From Sweltsa coloradensis (taxonomy: Eukaryota; Arthropoda; Insecta; Plecoptera; Chloroperlidae), in assembly GCA_024449915.1 (NCBI GenBank), contig JAMZAV010000050.1, positions 62,001 to 126,000 of the forward strand: a stretch of 64,000 nucleotides of DNA, written 5' to 3'. Under the pieces are notes generated by a model. It saw only the letters and a list, made by a program, of their open reading frames with translations, was not told where the DNA came from and ran no database searches. The translations under genes were made by a program, and so were the position numbers. This document shows positions 1-11,800 of this stretch, in pieces. Within the stretch, counting starts at the first letter, position 1. Each line of letters begins with the position of its first letter.

Positions 1-2145
1 GCAAAAATTATCTGTGCCAAATCACAGAGTTCCTCCGTGTGTTAGATCCATGTTGAGCTAGCGTGATTGAGTTGAAAAAGTTGTTATATTGGAAAAACAA
101 TTTCGAGCCATCTGCATTCTTTCGTTGGAACCACTATAGTAGAAAAATAATGATTGATACTTTTGCTTCGCTCATCCAATATAAGCAGAGTGCTAATGTA
201 TTCATGTTAGTCCACAGATAAATTCAAGACAAACTTCGAGCAGTGCTTCATCATCGACACGACGGAACAGCTCAACTCACAAGGAGCATTCAAGCAAAAC
301 TCAAATTCCAGAGCTTCCTTATAGAACTGTGTGTAAATGTAACTTTATTAGTCTGTAAAGTCGGACAGTGTCTACTTCGTGATAGAAGAATATTCCACGC
401 GTGTTCATTATTATGTCTTCTTTTATAATACAAAGCACGTGACATCACGCTAGCATCCGCTCATTCACATAAACATGTACATAGTAAGTTGTACAAGAGC
501 TACTGAATTATTGAACAATGAATCCAATGATTATTCATACTTTAATACATTTTCTCAATATTTCTTTTTACTTAAGCAAGATTAGCCACTCTAAGGCTGC
601 AAACTAGAAGGCTTCACCTAGTATACAATGGTCATGCCACTTATGTTTTCTTCGCGTTATTAAGACGTAATGAACCTTTTGACATCACATATATTCTTTG
701 GAGATAAAGCAGCATATCCTTGTTGACCATCTAAATGTGTTCGTATGTCTAATGGGAAAATATGCGTTTTCTTTGGTGAGGCTAAAAATTATCTTGCACT
801 TTCATCGTTTGACTCGTGAAGCTCCAAGTCTGTCCTTCTTACGTCGAAGTCACCTGTGTAGATCTCTTCCAAGCTTACACACTTCTTTGAGTTATCTTTA
901 AAACGTTTTAGTCCAACTTGATTTACAAAATACGTGTTGTCTGAAATCTGAATACTTTTCGGGATTCATCTTCACTCGCCCGTGTCGTCTGCTTACAAGT
1001 TGAATAAAACTATACAACATACTCATTAGCTCTGAACGAGCCATATTATATAGCATGGTACAATACTCTCAAAGAACGACCGTTGCATAGCTAATTGAAG
1101 TTTAGATAAATGGTAGATAACCTTAAAAAGTCCCGGTGAACATTGTGATTGGCCCTACAAGCTGGAGACGGCTGTCGAAAGTTTCGTATTGGCGAGGGAA
1201 ATAACGACACGAGGATTCCCGTATATTTCCAACATGGGTTAGGCAGAGTTAGGGTTAAGGGTTAGATATGAAAACCGTATTCCTCTACAATACCTAGCTA
1301 GCTGGGTTACTTTAGAAGAGCATTGAAAAAACACACAAATATTGTCCCCTCTTGCTGTGGCTGGATGAGGCTAGCATGTGGTTAAGAGTCACGAGTTAAG
1401 AGTTAACAGGAAGCCGCCGTGATTTGGTCTTCGGCGCGTTCCTTGTCCTGCAGCCATATAGCATTACATATTAATACAACTTGGCATACTTGATAATGAA
1501 AGACATCTGTACGCCCCTATCATATCAGCTTTCAATATTTATCATAGATCAATCAGAAAATGCGTTGTTATTTGGGTGTTTTTAACCATTTTGACAGATT
1601 CTTAATTCTAGAAAAAGTAATTTATATTTTGTTAATTTTTTAAAATTGCTATGATAGATGCCTTCATAATTCATTTTTACACAATTATATAAAATCACAA
1701 ATAGATGCGACTAAAATTGTCTGAGAAATTTGAAAGCGCGTAAAATGAGCATGCCGGCTGCCACTGTGCAGGAATCGGAGGACCCAGGACGGGTTCTGAT
1801 GTTGGTGACGACAGGAGTAGGGCAACTAAATTACAAACTCTTTCCCCTCTTCATGCCATTCCTCTTATCTCTATGCCATGTTATCTAAACAATTTATGTG
1901 TAGGTCTACTTTGGCTTTGTAACATTTTTAGGAGCAAAGCCACTTAATCAAGAGATCGATAAAGCACAATAGCAAAAGTAAAACAATTCGTCGGGAGCCG
2001 ATCTGATTGGTGGCAGCAGCGGGATTAAACGAAGCTAACCGCTAGAAAATATTCTTGTACTTTGTTGAATTGTCAAAGTTTTTTGGGGGCTAGCCCCCCC
2101 CCCCCCTTTCAGACCTTCCCTGTATCACGTAGTTCTCCAACTTAC
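1..2145. other. Left edge; presumed desaturase intron
   Basis: No further desaturase exon was found on the minus strand. The stretch is AT-rich apart from small GC-rich islands near 1370-1450 and 1745-1830. A fragment at 168-183 (ttgcttcgctcatccaat) matches the 3' end of the unclassified repeat family annotated at 2745, 29030, 44551 and 48083. A poly-C run lies at 2093-2106, just beyond the exon donor. A 47-codon plus-strand frame starting at 1745 is GC-rich but has no recognisable product. Confidence 0.4.
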
Positions 2146-2314
2146 CCCAGACCCAGGTGAGGAAAGTCGCGTTCCCGAAGACGACGTACCAGCCGTAGAA
2201 ATATCCCAAGTGCATGGCTAGAAACCCTAGCGCGTTGAACCACACTATCTCGCGCTTGTACGGCTTCTTCGCGACGCCGTTTACCTCCGCCATCTTGTTT
2301 GACACCACCGACAT
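2146..2314 (-). CDS. Acyl-CoA desaturase, first coding exon (partial gene)
   Basis: Membrane fatty acyl-CoA desaturases (delta-9/delta-11 type) insert a double bond into acyl-CoA in the ER membrane. The exon reads 56 codons plus one base from the ATG at 2314. A polar start is followed by the motif PYKREIVWFN and a hydrophobic segment (about residues 28-50, with LAMHLGYFYGWYVVF), which matches the first membrane-helix region of insect desaturases. It ends at a strong donor (GTAAGT, 2140-2145) in phase 1, as expected for an internal coding boundary. A second ATG at 2293 (MAEVNG) could be the true start. A possible acceptor just upstream (minus-strand sequence ending ACTTCAG) would make 2314 lie near the start of a spliced exon. 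The histidine-box exons should lie at lower coordinates; none is seen in 1-2145, so the gene runs out of the window. A stray duplicated exon is possible but less likely. Confidence 0.72.
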
Positions 2315-2744
2315 CTTGACTGAAGTTTGTAACTGAACCAAGATCGCTATAGGCAAACCAGTCCGTAACACTCCACTCTAGATAAACACATGTTACACTA
2401 AATCACTTATGACAAAAGTGACCAAGTCGCTTACAGCGCTGGCTTTTATGCCTTCTAATTGCGCATACAATTATTAAGTTGCCGAGTGGTGACAATGGGT
2501 TCGTCTGTAATCGTTTCATTGAATATTGTGTGAATTTTTTATCGTGAGAAGATTCGATAACCTTAAGTTTTTGTGAACAATAGGCTGGCGTTTCCTGATG
2601 TCTCGTCCATGTCAAAACAATTGCCAATCATAGGGACTTAAGGGTCAGGTTATCTTAATTGCTAATAAGGCGCATGCGTACGAACATCTAGAGGCCGATG
2701 ACTCTTGCCCAACTTCATAATAGTTGTAGGACTATTAATAATAA

Positions 2745-3344
2745 ACTAGGAAAACGCTTAAGTCCCGCCGTGTTGGTGGATGAGCTTTTTTGTAAGTTTT
2801 TAGTTTGCGTGGGACCACTTTTCCTTCGCAAGTGCTTTTTGAATGCATTGTAGGTGATTGTTGTCAAGTTTCTATTGTAACTTGTTAATTGTTATTATAA
2901 ACCTAAAAAAACTCATATTAAAACCTTTATTCTATGGATTCTGGCTAACTTTTTCAATTTTTTCTAATGTCCATGTAAAATATGCCCCACCCGTTTGGTC
3001 AGAATCGGCCCAAATATCACGAAAATATATCGCACTAAAAATCGTAAAAGAAACATTTCATCGATTGTACCCAAAAACGTGGCAGGTCTAAGTTCAGAGA
3101 TTTCGAAGGTCCCCTCCAATTTTCATCAAGATCGCATATGCCGTTTGCCCGGTAGCGTGCAAACAAACAGACAAAAAAGCAAAAACAAAAACAAAAACAA
3201 AAACAAAAACAAAAACAAAAACAAAAACAAAAACAAAAACAAAAACAAAAACAAAAACAAAAACAAAAACAAAAAACAAAAAACACCAGGAGCTAAATTT
3301 TTTGGGGGGTCAGTGAAATTGAAGTCTTCGCTTCCCTCATCCAA
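2745..3344 (+). repeat. Unclassified repeat family A, copy 1, with (AAAAAC)n
   Basis: Starts ACTAGGAAAACGCTTAAGTCC; contains GGATTCTGGCTAACTTTTTC, TCAGAGATTTCGAAGGTCCC, TTTCATCAAGATCGC and GCAAACAAACAGACAAAAA; ends GAAGTCTTCGCTTCCCTCATCC. A perfect hexanucleotide run (AAAAAC)n of about 16 units fills 3181-3277. The ends include GGATGAGC and its complement GCTCATCC, so short inverted termini are possible. No transposase. Confidence 0.85.
3181..3277. repeat. (AAAAAC)n hexanucleotide microsatellite
   Basis: About 16 perfect units inside repeat family A copy 1. Every frame over it is open, which produces spurious Lys/Asn or Phe-rich frames. Confidence 0.95.
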
Positions 3345-4567
3345 CAAACATGAAAATATTCGGGGTCTTTTCAACATTTTCAATTGAGTGGATCATAATT
3401 GATTTAAACTGAATTACAAACGTTAAAAACACACATTTCCAACTATGTATACGAAAAACAAAGTAAAAGCAACAATTTAACATATACATTAAAGGACGTT
3501 TCGTAAAATTATGTATAATTCATATTTGTAATTTGCATTGCTGGAAAACAAGGAAGTACTTACCTTCATAAATATTAAACCTTACATGTTGAATAATTAG
3601 GCCTGATATTTTTCTCATGAAAATCGCAATTATGAATGTCTTCCTTCATTTATGCGTGTTCATCTAATTGATAACAAAGGACATGTGACAAACGACTAGG
3701 TTTAAATTGACCACTAACAGATATATTTTCATTCATAAATGTTTAACTTTCTTGAGCCATTATTTTATACTTTCAAAGATTAGGCCTTTGTTGTTTAATA
3801 CCACTTTCAATAATACCAAAAATCACTAAACGAAACTCAAGTAAAGACAACTGAATAAACCGTATCGCTCATCCATTAACGTGACTATAGATAGCGTTCG
3901 TGAAGTCCTGGATGAAAACATCGTACATAAAAATGTGTTATTTAACTTTTCAAAGCAACAGTAGAAACACATGATCACTCAAGTTTTCATCTTGTCCCCC
4001 TCCTTTTCCCCTCCTCCCGACAAAATCTATCAGGCGTTTGATTGTTTATTTATTCAGTTATAAAAACTGATTACAGAGGAGAACAAACAGACTGTTAAGA
4101 CTGTGGGATGTGCTAGCACAAAATTCTTTTACATATGTTTTCAAAAATGTCCATTAACAATCGCTTGATCGCCGACTGCGGCAAATTTCTTCAACCTTCA
4201 ACTGGGACTGCAGTCAGTCCAGGTCAGTCACTGATTGGAGCCACATTCGTTCTGCTCACTTCTAATTGTAACCAACAACTGTAGCCAGCTGGCGGCGACC
4301 CCAGTGTAATACCCACATAAACTGAATCTGAAGCTTTGGAAATGAATACAAAATATTTTTTGGGTAGCTAATATCAGGTCAATGTTACTTTTAAAAAGGT
4401 AAGAAATAATTTGAAAATGTGCGCTGATTACGCCTAACACATTCTAATACGACATACTGGTTCAAACCACAGCCCTGCTTCAAAATGATCCAGACTTAAA
4501 TCCTTGCATTCTTCAATAATTTTAACCCTGAGATCACTCCACATTCTTAACTCTTGGGACATAAGGT

Positions 4568-4860
4568 CGGTGCACAGAACTTCCTAAGGTTTATGATTAA
4601 TTAACGAAGTTGAAACATGCCCAATGCGTTATCGCGTTCACATTCTTTCCTAAGGTTTAAGGTTTAGGGTCTAGGGTTTAACAAGTTGAAAAAATATTTC
4701 AACTTCTTAGCTCTTAAACACTAAACACTAAATCCAGCCAATGAGAAACGAGCTCTCATAAATCCGGCCAATGGTAGCGCGTGTACTAGAAACGTTATAG
4801 AAAAACATTTCTTAGACCATAAACCATAAACACCAAACCTTCGGTAAGTATGTACACCGA
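4568..4860. mobile_element. Candidate short inverted-repeat element
   Basis: The left end (GGTGCACAGAACTTCCTAAGG) and the reverse complement of the right end (GGTGTACATACTTACCGAAGG) match over most positions. No clear target duplication. Internal TTTAGGGTCTAGGG motifs are not telomeric repeats. Confidence 0.5.
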
Positions 4861-4899
4861 GCTATACAGGAGACTAGTTATTTCACTTTGGAATAGGTA

Positions 4900-5201
4900 A
4901 AGCATCATTCACAACTAGTTCTAAGGAGTAAGGCGTAAGGCCTACTCTAAGGTGTAATATTTTGTATTGTCGAGTATGTGTTGCACTCAGAACGTTCACA
5001 ACTCGTTCTAAGTCGCAAGGCTTAAGTCGTCAGTCGTAACGAATTGCTCAAAATCCAATTCTTACTACTTGGCCTTACGACGAGCCAATCAGAACAGTGA
5101 GCTGTGTGTGTGCGAGTGAGAATCGACTCACTTCTTACGACTTACACCATGCGACTTAGACCTTGCGCCTTACTCCTTAGAACAAGTTGTGAATGATGCT
5201 T
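4900..5201. mobile_element. 302-bp MITE with long inverted ends and TA flanks
   Basis: Terminal inverted repeats of about 41 bp start AAGCATCATTCACAAC and differ at about two positions. TA lies at 4898-4899 and 5202-5203, consistent with a Tc1/mariner-type target. No coding capacity. Confidence 0.75.
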
Positions 5202-5596
5202 TAAACAAACATTTACACAAACAGCTCCATGATCACAGCATTACAAAGTATAATTGTGCGGGAAAAGGGTTTATTCGGCCTTTCGTATGAAACTTACAAA
5301 CTAAGAAATAAATTAAATTCACTATTGTCTATTGAAATTGTCTATACCAGTGGCGGCTTTGCATATTGTGCTGAATCAAAACTGTGAATGCAAGTAGCAT
5401 CGTAATAGATTAAGTGCCAGGGGTATCTTTTGCGCGTAGAGGTGTTTAGCACTGTAATGTCGGGTGTGTGGCAGACTGCGTGTATGTGAGGGAGGCGCAA
5501 ACCGTCACACACCCGGCATTAGCGTACGTTATAACCTCCCCTTTCTCACATGATGCTTTTTCACTATATCGGTGGCGCTGGTGATCAGTAAAATAG

Positions 5597-5602
5597 TTTA
5601 TT
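5597..5602 (-). terminator. Candidate polyadenylation signal of protease 1
   Basis: AATAAA on the minus strand about 175 bases downstream of the stop codon. It is the first such hexamer I see there. The motif is common in AT-rich DNA, so support is positional only. Confidence 0.4.
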
Positions 5603-5775
5603 AAGTTGCTATAGACAACGGTTCTGCCACCACGCGATGCATGATTAAGCTTGAGTAAGTCTCATTGGCTCTAGGACACGGCACCTCATTGTCTGTTGTC
5701 ATCGCAAACCGCCACTGTATCTGTACACTCCACACACACGCGTTACTTGTACAAACTGAACACTAATGATACTGG

Positions 5776-5897
5776 TTATTCTGAGCAGAAACAGCCGTCC
5801 TTGGTGTTTTCTCTGATCCACGCTATGTAGCGGGTGATCCTAGTGTAGACGCCCGGGTACCCGGCTCGGGCGCACCCGTTACCCCAGGAGACGATCC
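5776..5897 (-). CDS. Protease 1 exon 6 (C-terminus)
   Basis: Encodes [18 protein letters not shown], the C-terminal helix and a tail with Cys-Phe-Cys, then TAA at 5776-5778. The acceptor is tgttcactgcag, phase 1. Too short for ORF calling but unmistakable in translation. Confidence 0.93.
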
Positions 5898-8800
5898 CTG
5901 CAGTGAACAGACAACATACCCACTTGTTTGAACACACTTGTATCTAGGAGGTCTATTTACTAAGTGAAATCAGTCGATCGACAAGTGACAGCTAGATAGC
6001 TATACAAGCGTATGAGCTTTTTATTGGCAATTATTACACATTTTACACTTTTAAAGTCGTCTGCCATTGTTTCCTTAACGTACTAAACGACTACATATAC
6101 AGCAAATGTAAGTAATTACTCTTTAATTTGGTATGATATAAATTCTAGGTGGCAGTTCTCACTAGCTCTTCTCACTAAGGTTGTCGTTTCAGTCGACCAT
6201 TGTAGCTTGTCGCTGTCAATCGACTGTTGTCACAATTAGTAAACAGGCCCCCAGCTATTGATTAAGTTATATTATACCATCATATTCAATTCCAAGAGAG
6301 GAACTATCCATCCGGAGACTGCTGCCTGTGACAAGCCCAGATTACCATTATTTATTTAAAAAGAGCAGTGTCCTATAATTCCTAACATCTAACTAGATGT
6401 TTAAATAAGTAGGTTTTCACCATTATCTACCACCAATGATTATTAGCTTACAAAGAACTACCATCAATCATTTTTTCACATCCAAAGTTTTTCTCCTTTT
6501 TGTTATGTAAACTGCAAGTAAATAATAATTTAAAAATAAAGGCTTTCGGTGTTGCCAAATAACTAACACAATACCAACTTTTTTCCCCCTTTCAGTTTGA
6601 TGACTTCAGGGTAAAACGAAGTGAAGTTAGTATACAAAGCAGGATGACCAACCAAAGATACCAGTGACACCAATAAGCGAGAGCTGCAGAGCATATTTAT
6701 ATTGTGCGTGGGTAATATACTCACCAATCAGTTCGTATCGTTTGTCTTCTTTTTCTCTTATCAAGGGTCCTCCACTATCACCCTGTGAAATGAAATTGCA
6801 GTACAATTTGAAAACTTAAAAAAAACTATAAAAAAAATAAAAAATAATAATAAATAATATAAAACTTGAAAGACGATACAAACATTATGAATAACTAGTT
6901 GCCTTGAAAAACGTACACGTGCAAAAGACAACACAAGATGTTTTGTGAGTAGTAAAATTTATTGATTTCAATGACTAACGTTTTATTTCAAATTGAATGA
7001 ATGGAAAAACTAAGTAAAAATGATACATTTTTTTAAGGTCGATGGAATTATTAATTTCCCAGTCTTTCCACATGCTATTTGTTGCAATGATTACAAACCA
7101 AACCAATGTGTATAATTGCAACATGTTAAACAAATTTCAGAGTGTCAATTACAATCATCAATTATTTAAAAGATTCATTGCCAATAAAATGAGCATTAAA
7201 TTGGTAGTTACCAGAAACGGAAATTAATTAATAATTTCTTACATAGTTGCATCAAATGTCAATGATAATCATTGTGGGTGAAGAAAATTAAACTATTCCA
7301 GCATTGAGTTGTCAAATTTGAGAAGTAAATCTTAAATGTTGGATATCTGCTAAAAGAAGTGATAAAAACACAGGACTTGACGTGGCTGTGTAATATTTTG
7401 TGGCTTACTAAGGGTGATAGATAGCCTGTGTACCTGACAAGAATCCTTGACGCCGTCCGGGTACCCAGCACAAAGCATGTTCTCTGTGATCATGGCAGGG
7501 TTGTAGCTGAGGTTGCGGCACTGCGCCTGCGTCATGACGGGCACGTCCACCTTCTGAAGGACGCACGAGGGCTTCCCTCCCTCTTGCAGTGTCCCCCAGC
7601 CGGCAGCAGTTGCCTTCGCGCCCACATACAACATGTCTGAGGACAGGAAACGTGGCCAGTGAATGAACAGACAGATGCGATTCGTGGAAAAAGTCTTAGT
7701 ACCTTGAGTGAGTCAGTAGTTCATCCCACTTTTCCCTAAGCCTGTAGGTTCATTATCATTCAACATATAGCTTTGCTTTCTAATAATTAAAACTCAACTT
7801 GGTAAAATTATTGAAGAGCAAAATTATGAATTATATTATAACTAAGTGAGATGATAAGATTAATATAAACATAAGCTGGAGCTAAGCAACATTTCATGAC
7901 ATTGGCATCACACTTGAATGCCAACTAAATACTGTTGAAAGTGTGTAGTCTTAATCATTATTTACAGACCTGTATAACGTGGATTTATCTGTATACTGAA
8001 CTTAGCAATATTTGATGAAGAACTAATAGAAAATGGGTGAACTAATAAAAATAGTGAACACAAATGGCCGCAAAATGAAACCTTGTGGAACACCGGAAGA
8101 TATTTAATTAACACCTATAGTATAGGCTAGATTAGCAGTCTCCAATACCTCCGCACAGGCGCGAGCGTTGCAAATTAAAGCGTCGAAAATCCAATTCAAG
8201 ATGACGATTTGGCGTTTTAATTTATGCTTTTTTAATGCAATATGGTTTTAGCTTGTGCAGCATGGGATTGAACAAACAGAAGCAATAAGAAGTTATTGCA
8301 TAAGGGAATTTAGTAATCATTTGGTGTTAGTGGCTAATATGCTCAGCTGTCAAACTGACGACCATCTTTAAAAATATTTGGGCTACAAATCGCAAACAGA
8401 ATTTCAAGATGGCTTCTAACTGTCACGGAAGTGGACCAATGACTGCTAATCTAGCCTACTAGGTGTTTAATATCTATGGTAACCTCAAACATGGCAGCTT
8501 GTTGTTGTTTAAGTTGGGTTCAATAAGCGACGGATTAGCAGTCCTCCACATGTTGCCGTTCATACCTGCGTTGGTTGGCAGACATATCGGCCTGATCTTC
8601 GGCGTGATCGGCACCCGGTCGTTGAGTCTCAGCAATGCGATGTCGTGGTCGAAGTTCATGAAGCTGAAGTCCCCGCTGATGGCGCGAAGTACGAACCTCG
8701 ACTCGGGTGACTCCGACTTGTTGCATCGGTCGTGCTCGCCGAAGGTGACTTGGATCATGAACCAGATGAAGCCCTTGACGCAGTGCGCGGCAGTGAGGAC

Positions 8801-11800
8801 GTACCGGTCGTTGATCAGCATCCCCCCGCAGTAGAAGCGGCGGAAGTAGGTGAGCCGAGCCATCCAGGGGAACTCGTTGGCGCCGGAGTTGACTCCGCCC
8901 ACAATCCGCGTCTCGTCGTTGCTCTCGCCGCAAGCTGAGCAAACAACATTGTACGGGAACTTTATCTTTAAATTAGTACTTTCATTAAATAAAACATAAT
9001 ATTTAATTGAAATTACAGCGCAAAGCCAAGATCATCTGTTTGCTCTATTGTGGTGTTAAAAGTAGTTAAATTTGACACTTTACAAGATTTTTAAAAACTA
9101 TTTGAGGTGATTTTGAATCTTATATGGCAGTAATTTCAAGTGATTCAACAAATAATGTATAACCTTATCTAAGAAATCGATCAAGTATAAATACTTGGTA
9201 AAATAACATGTTTTCACAAACTTACAAATCCCCCCACCCCCTGCACCCAGTCGCGGTCTGAGACCTCTACCATCACTTTTCTGTTTCTACACTTCATAAG
9301 GAAGAAAATGATACAATTCCCAATACTCTATCACAAAATGCAAATAAGACCTATGACCTTATCAACGTGCCAACGCACTATAAGTGCGGTGACTCCAACA
9401 GACGTACGAGTACTCGCGAGAACGAAACGCGCTGCTTTGGCTGTGTCCCTTGGGTGCACGGGCTAAATTCCTGCCACCCCACTCTCAATCCACACACACC
9501 TCATCACTTTTAATTAGTACTTTTATTATAAAAAATAAAATATTTTATTCGGAGTAACCCCACTCAAATAACGTACATTACTGATCTAAGTTTAAAGTGT
9601 ATCAAGCCTGTCGGCGCTTAAATAATCGACAAGCAAACAATGGTCAACAAGAGACCGGTGCTGTGGATTGGAAACACCGACCCAGCTAGTCGGGCACGAT
9701 CCCACCCACAGACAACAGAATCAACAAGAATAATTCGGAACGACCTTAGAATTTATTACGTTCCACGTTTCTAGGACAGCTACAAAGTCACCGTTTAGCT
9801 ACCCAATAACTGTTGAATTTAAGTCCAAAGGGGAATTCTAACCCGGGATTCTTTGCATTGGACGCAGGGAACTAATAGACCCTCGAGCCTCATGATGTGC
9901 ATCCATTATGAATATTTATTTTACCGAATTCGTTTTTTATTCACGATTTTCAATTGCACAATTCTTGCTTAAATTCAGTGGGCAGTGTTGGGGAAGGAAC
10001 TTTTAAAAAGAACGCGTTCTCGTGAACGCGTTCTTTTTTTGTGAACTTTTCAGTGAACTTTCAACTTACTCTTTTTTAAATGAATGAACTTGAACTTAAA
10101 AAGTTCTTTTTGAGAACGAACTTTTCAATTTTTGAAAGTTCTTTCCGTGCGTCGAGCAGCCGTCGAATCGCCGCCGTCGACGCTTAAAAACAATAACAAA
10201 TCGTTGTTCCATCGTAGGCCTACGTACGTTGACGCACGTTCAGCTGTTTTTGACAAGGTCACGTACGATTCACGAAGTTAAAACGATTCACGCCAACTAA
10301 TTCGCAAAAAAATCTTGGAAGCCTAAAATGCTAAGTATCTGCCATAATTTTACAAGCTGGTCGACGAGAATGTAGTACAAATCATCAACACTATCAAAGA
10401 CAGCTCAACACTTTCGTAAGACTCAAAACTCGCGAGTAGTTTGGTACTCGAACACCCATTATGTATTTCCCCCGTGTTTTTCTTCATTTTACGCCAGCCT
10501 TTTAAAATAGAGTTCATATTTCAGACGTTTTTTTTACAAAATAACTTTTAAAAAAACGAAGTTCATATTTCAGACGAACTTGAACTTTTCAAAATTGTAG
10601 GTTTTAAAAGAACTTGAACTTTTTAAAAGTTAATTATTTAAGCTGTGAACTGAACTTTTAAAAAGTTCATTTAAAAAAAGAACTGACCCAACACTGTCAA
10701 TGGGCCATTCAAAGGCAAAGATGTAAAATGTAATCTTCCGAGCACGTATGTTTGAAATTGTTTTTCGTGGTTCTCCGTTAAGGTCAGGGAAATATACGGT
10801 TGTGGATGTCAGTTATAGATGGTTTTTAGATGTTGGTTTCCCATCGAGGATGATTGCGCTTGCGTTTGCGTCTTTTACGTGAAGTTTAGCCATATCCCAC
10901 TAACAAGACCTAGGCCTGCACTCCCAATCATCCAATCAGGGCTATGATACTGATTGGCGTGCGTGATGCGTGATTGAGGAAGACAAACCGGAAGTAAGTC
11001 ACGTGACAACACGTACGTCAGCTATGTAAGACTAAGGTACCGGTGACCTACAGTACATCGTCGAGGTAATTGACTGGTAGCATTACGATCGTAATAACGA
11101 GAAAAAGTAATCGAAAATAATGTGATTCGATTATGTATTAGGGTCATCGTTCCTATTGAGAAACAGGTGTGGACCAGGCTGAACAATCTCGGACAAGGAA
11201 AATTACTGATATTAGTTTGCAATTACACAATCATGTTCTTGTGCGATTGGTTGCTTCAATGCACATCGCGCATCTCCAAGATATGATAATGTTTAAAATT
11301 AGAATTTGAAAAACTTGCCATTGAATATTGACAGATTCCTGTTTGTGAAACCATGGATTTACTATTTTAACTTCATGGTGAAACTATGCAGAAAATCGAA
11401 ACACAAAAGAATATTATTCATTTAAATTTATGTTTTGAGTTAGAGTTGCATTGTTCTTCATATGAATCTATTTTGAAACAAAGTTCTTAAAAATTCAACA
11501 AATTTATTGATAGACAAACACAGCTGAATCGTTGCACAAGGCCTACTATTGTTGAGCTCTGCTAGCCTAAACGAATATCAGAACATGGACAACACAAACA
11601 GAATATACATTATGGTAATTAAAACGAAGGCTATATTATGCACGGCATGTTATTCCAAGACTGGACGAACGGAAGCGAGTTTAAACGCTTTAGAGGTGTT
11701 CTGTAGCGTAAGGTATCCTGGGGATAATACATAATATTAAATCTTTAAGAAAAGTTTGTTCTTCAATGGGCTCTCTGAGGCAGGATACGCCAGCGCTCAT

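Larger units (their letters stand above)
2315..5775. other. Spacer between desaturase exon and protease 1
   Basis: I see no convincing exon. The spacer holds a copy of the unclassified repeat family (2745-3344), two short inverted-repeat elements (about 4568-4860 and 4900-5201) and a partial copy of a dispersed repeat tail (about 4040-4095). The rest is AT-rich and unassigned. The last 300 bases before 5776 probably include the 3' UTR of protease 1. Confidence 0.5.

Noticed and set aside
1245..1270. Telomere-like GGGTTAGGG words (also near 4655-4680)
   Set aside because: Too few and irregular, embedded in unique or MITE sequence; arthropod telomeres are usually TTAGG arrays.
3035..3387. Long Lys/Asn- or Phe-rich open frames on both strands
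   Set aside because: They are translations of the (AAAAAC)n microsatellite within repeat family A.
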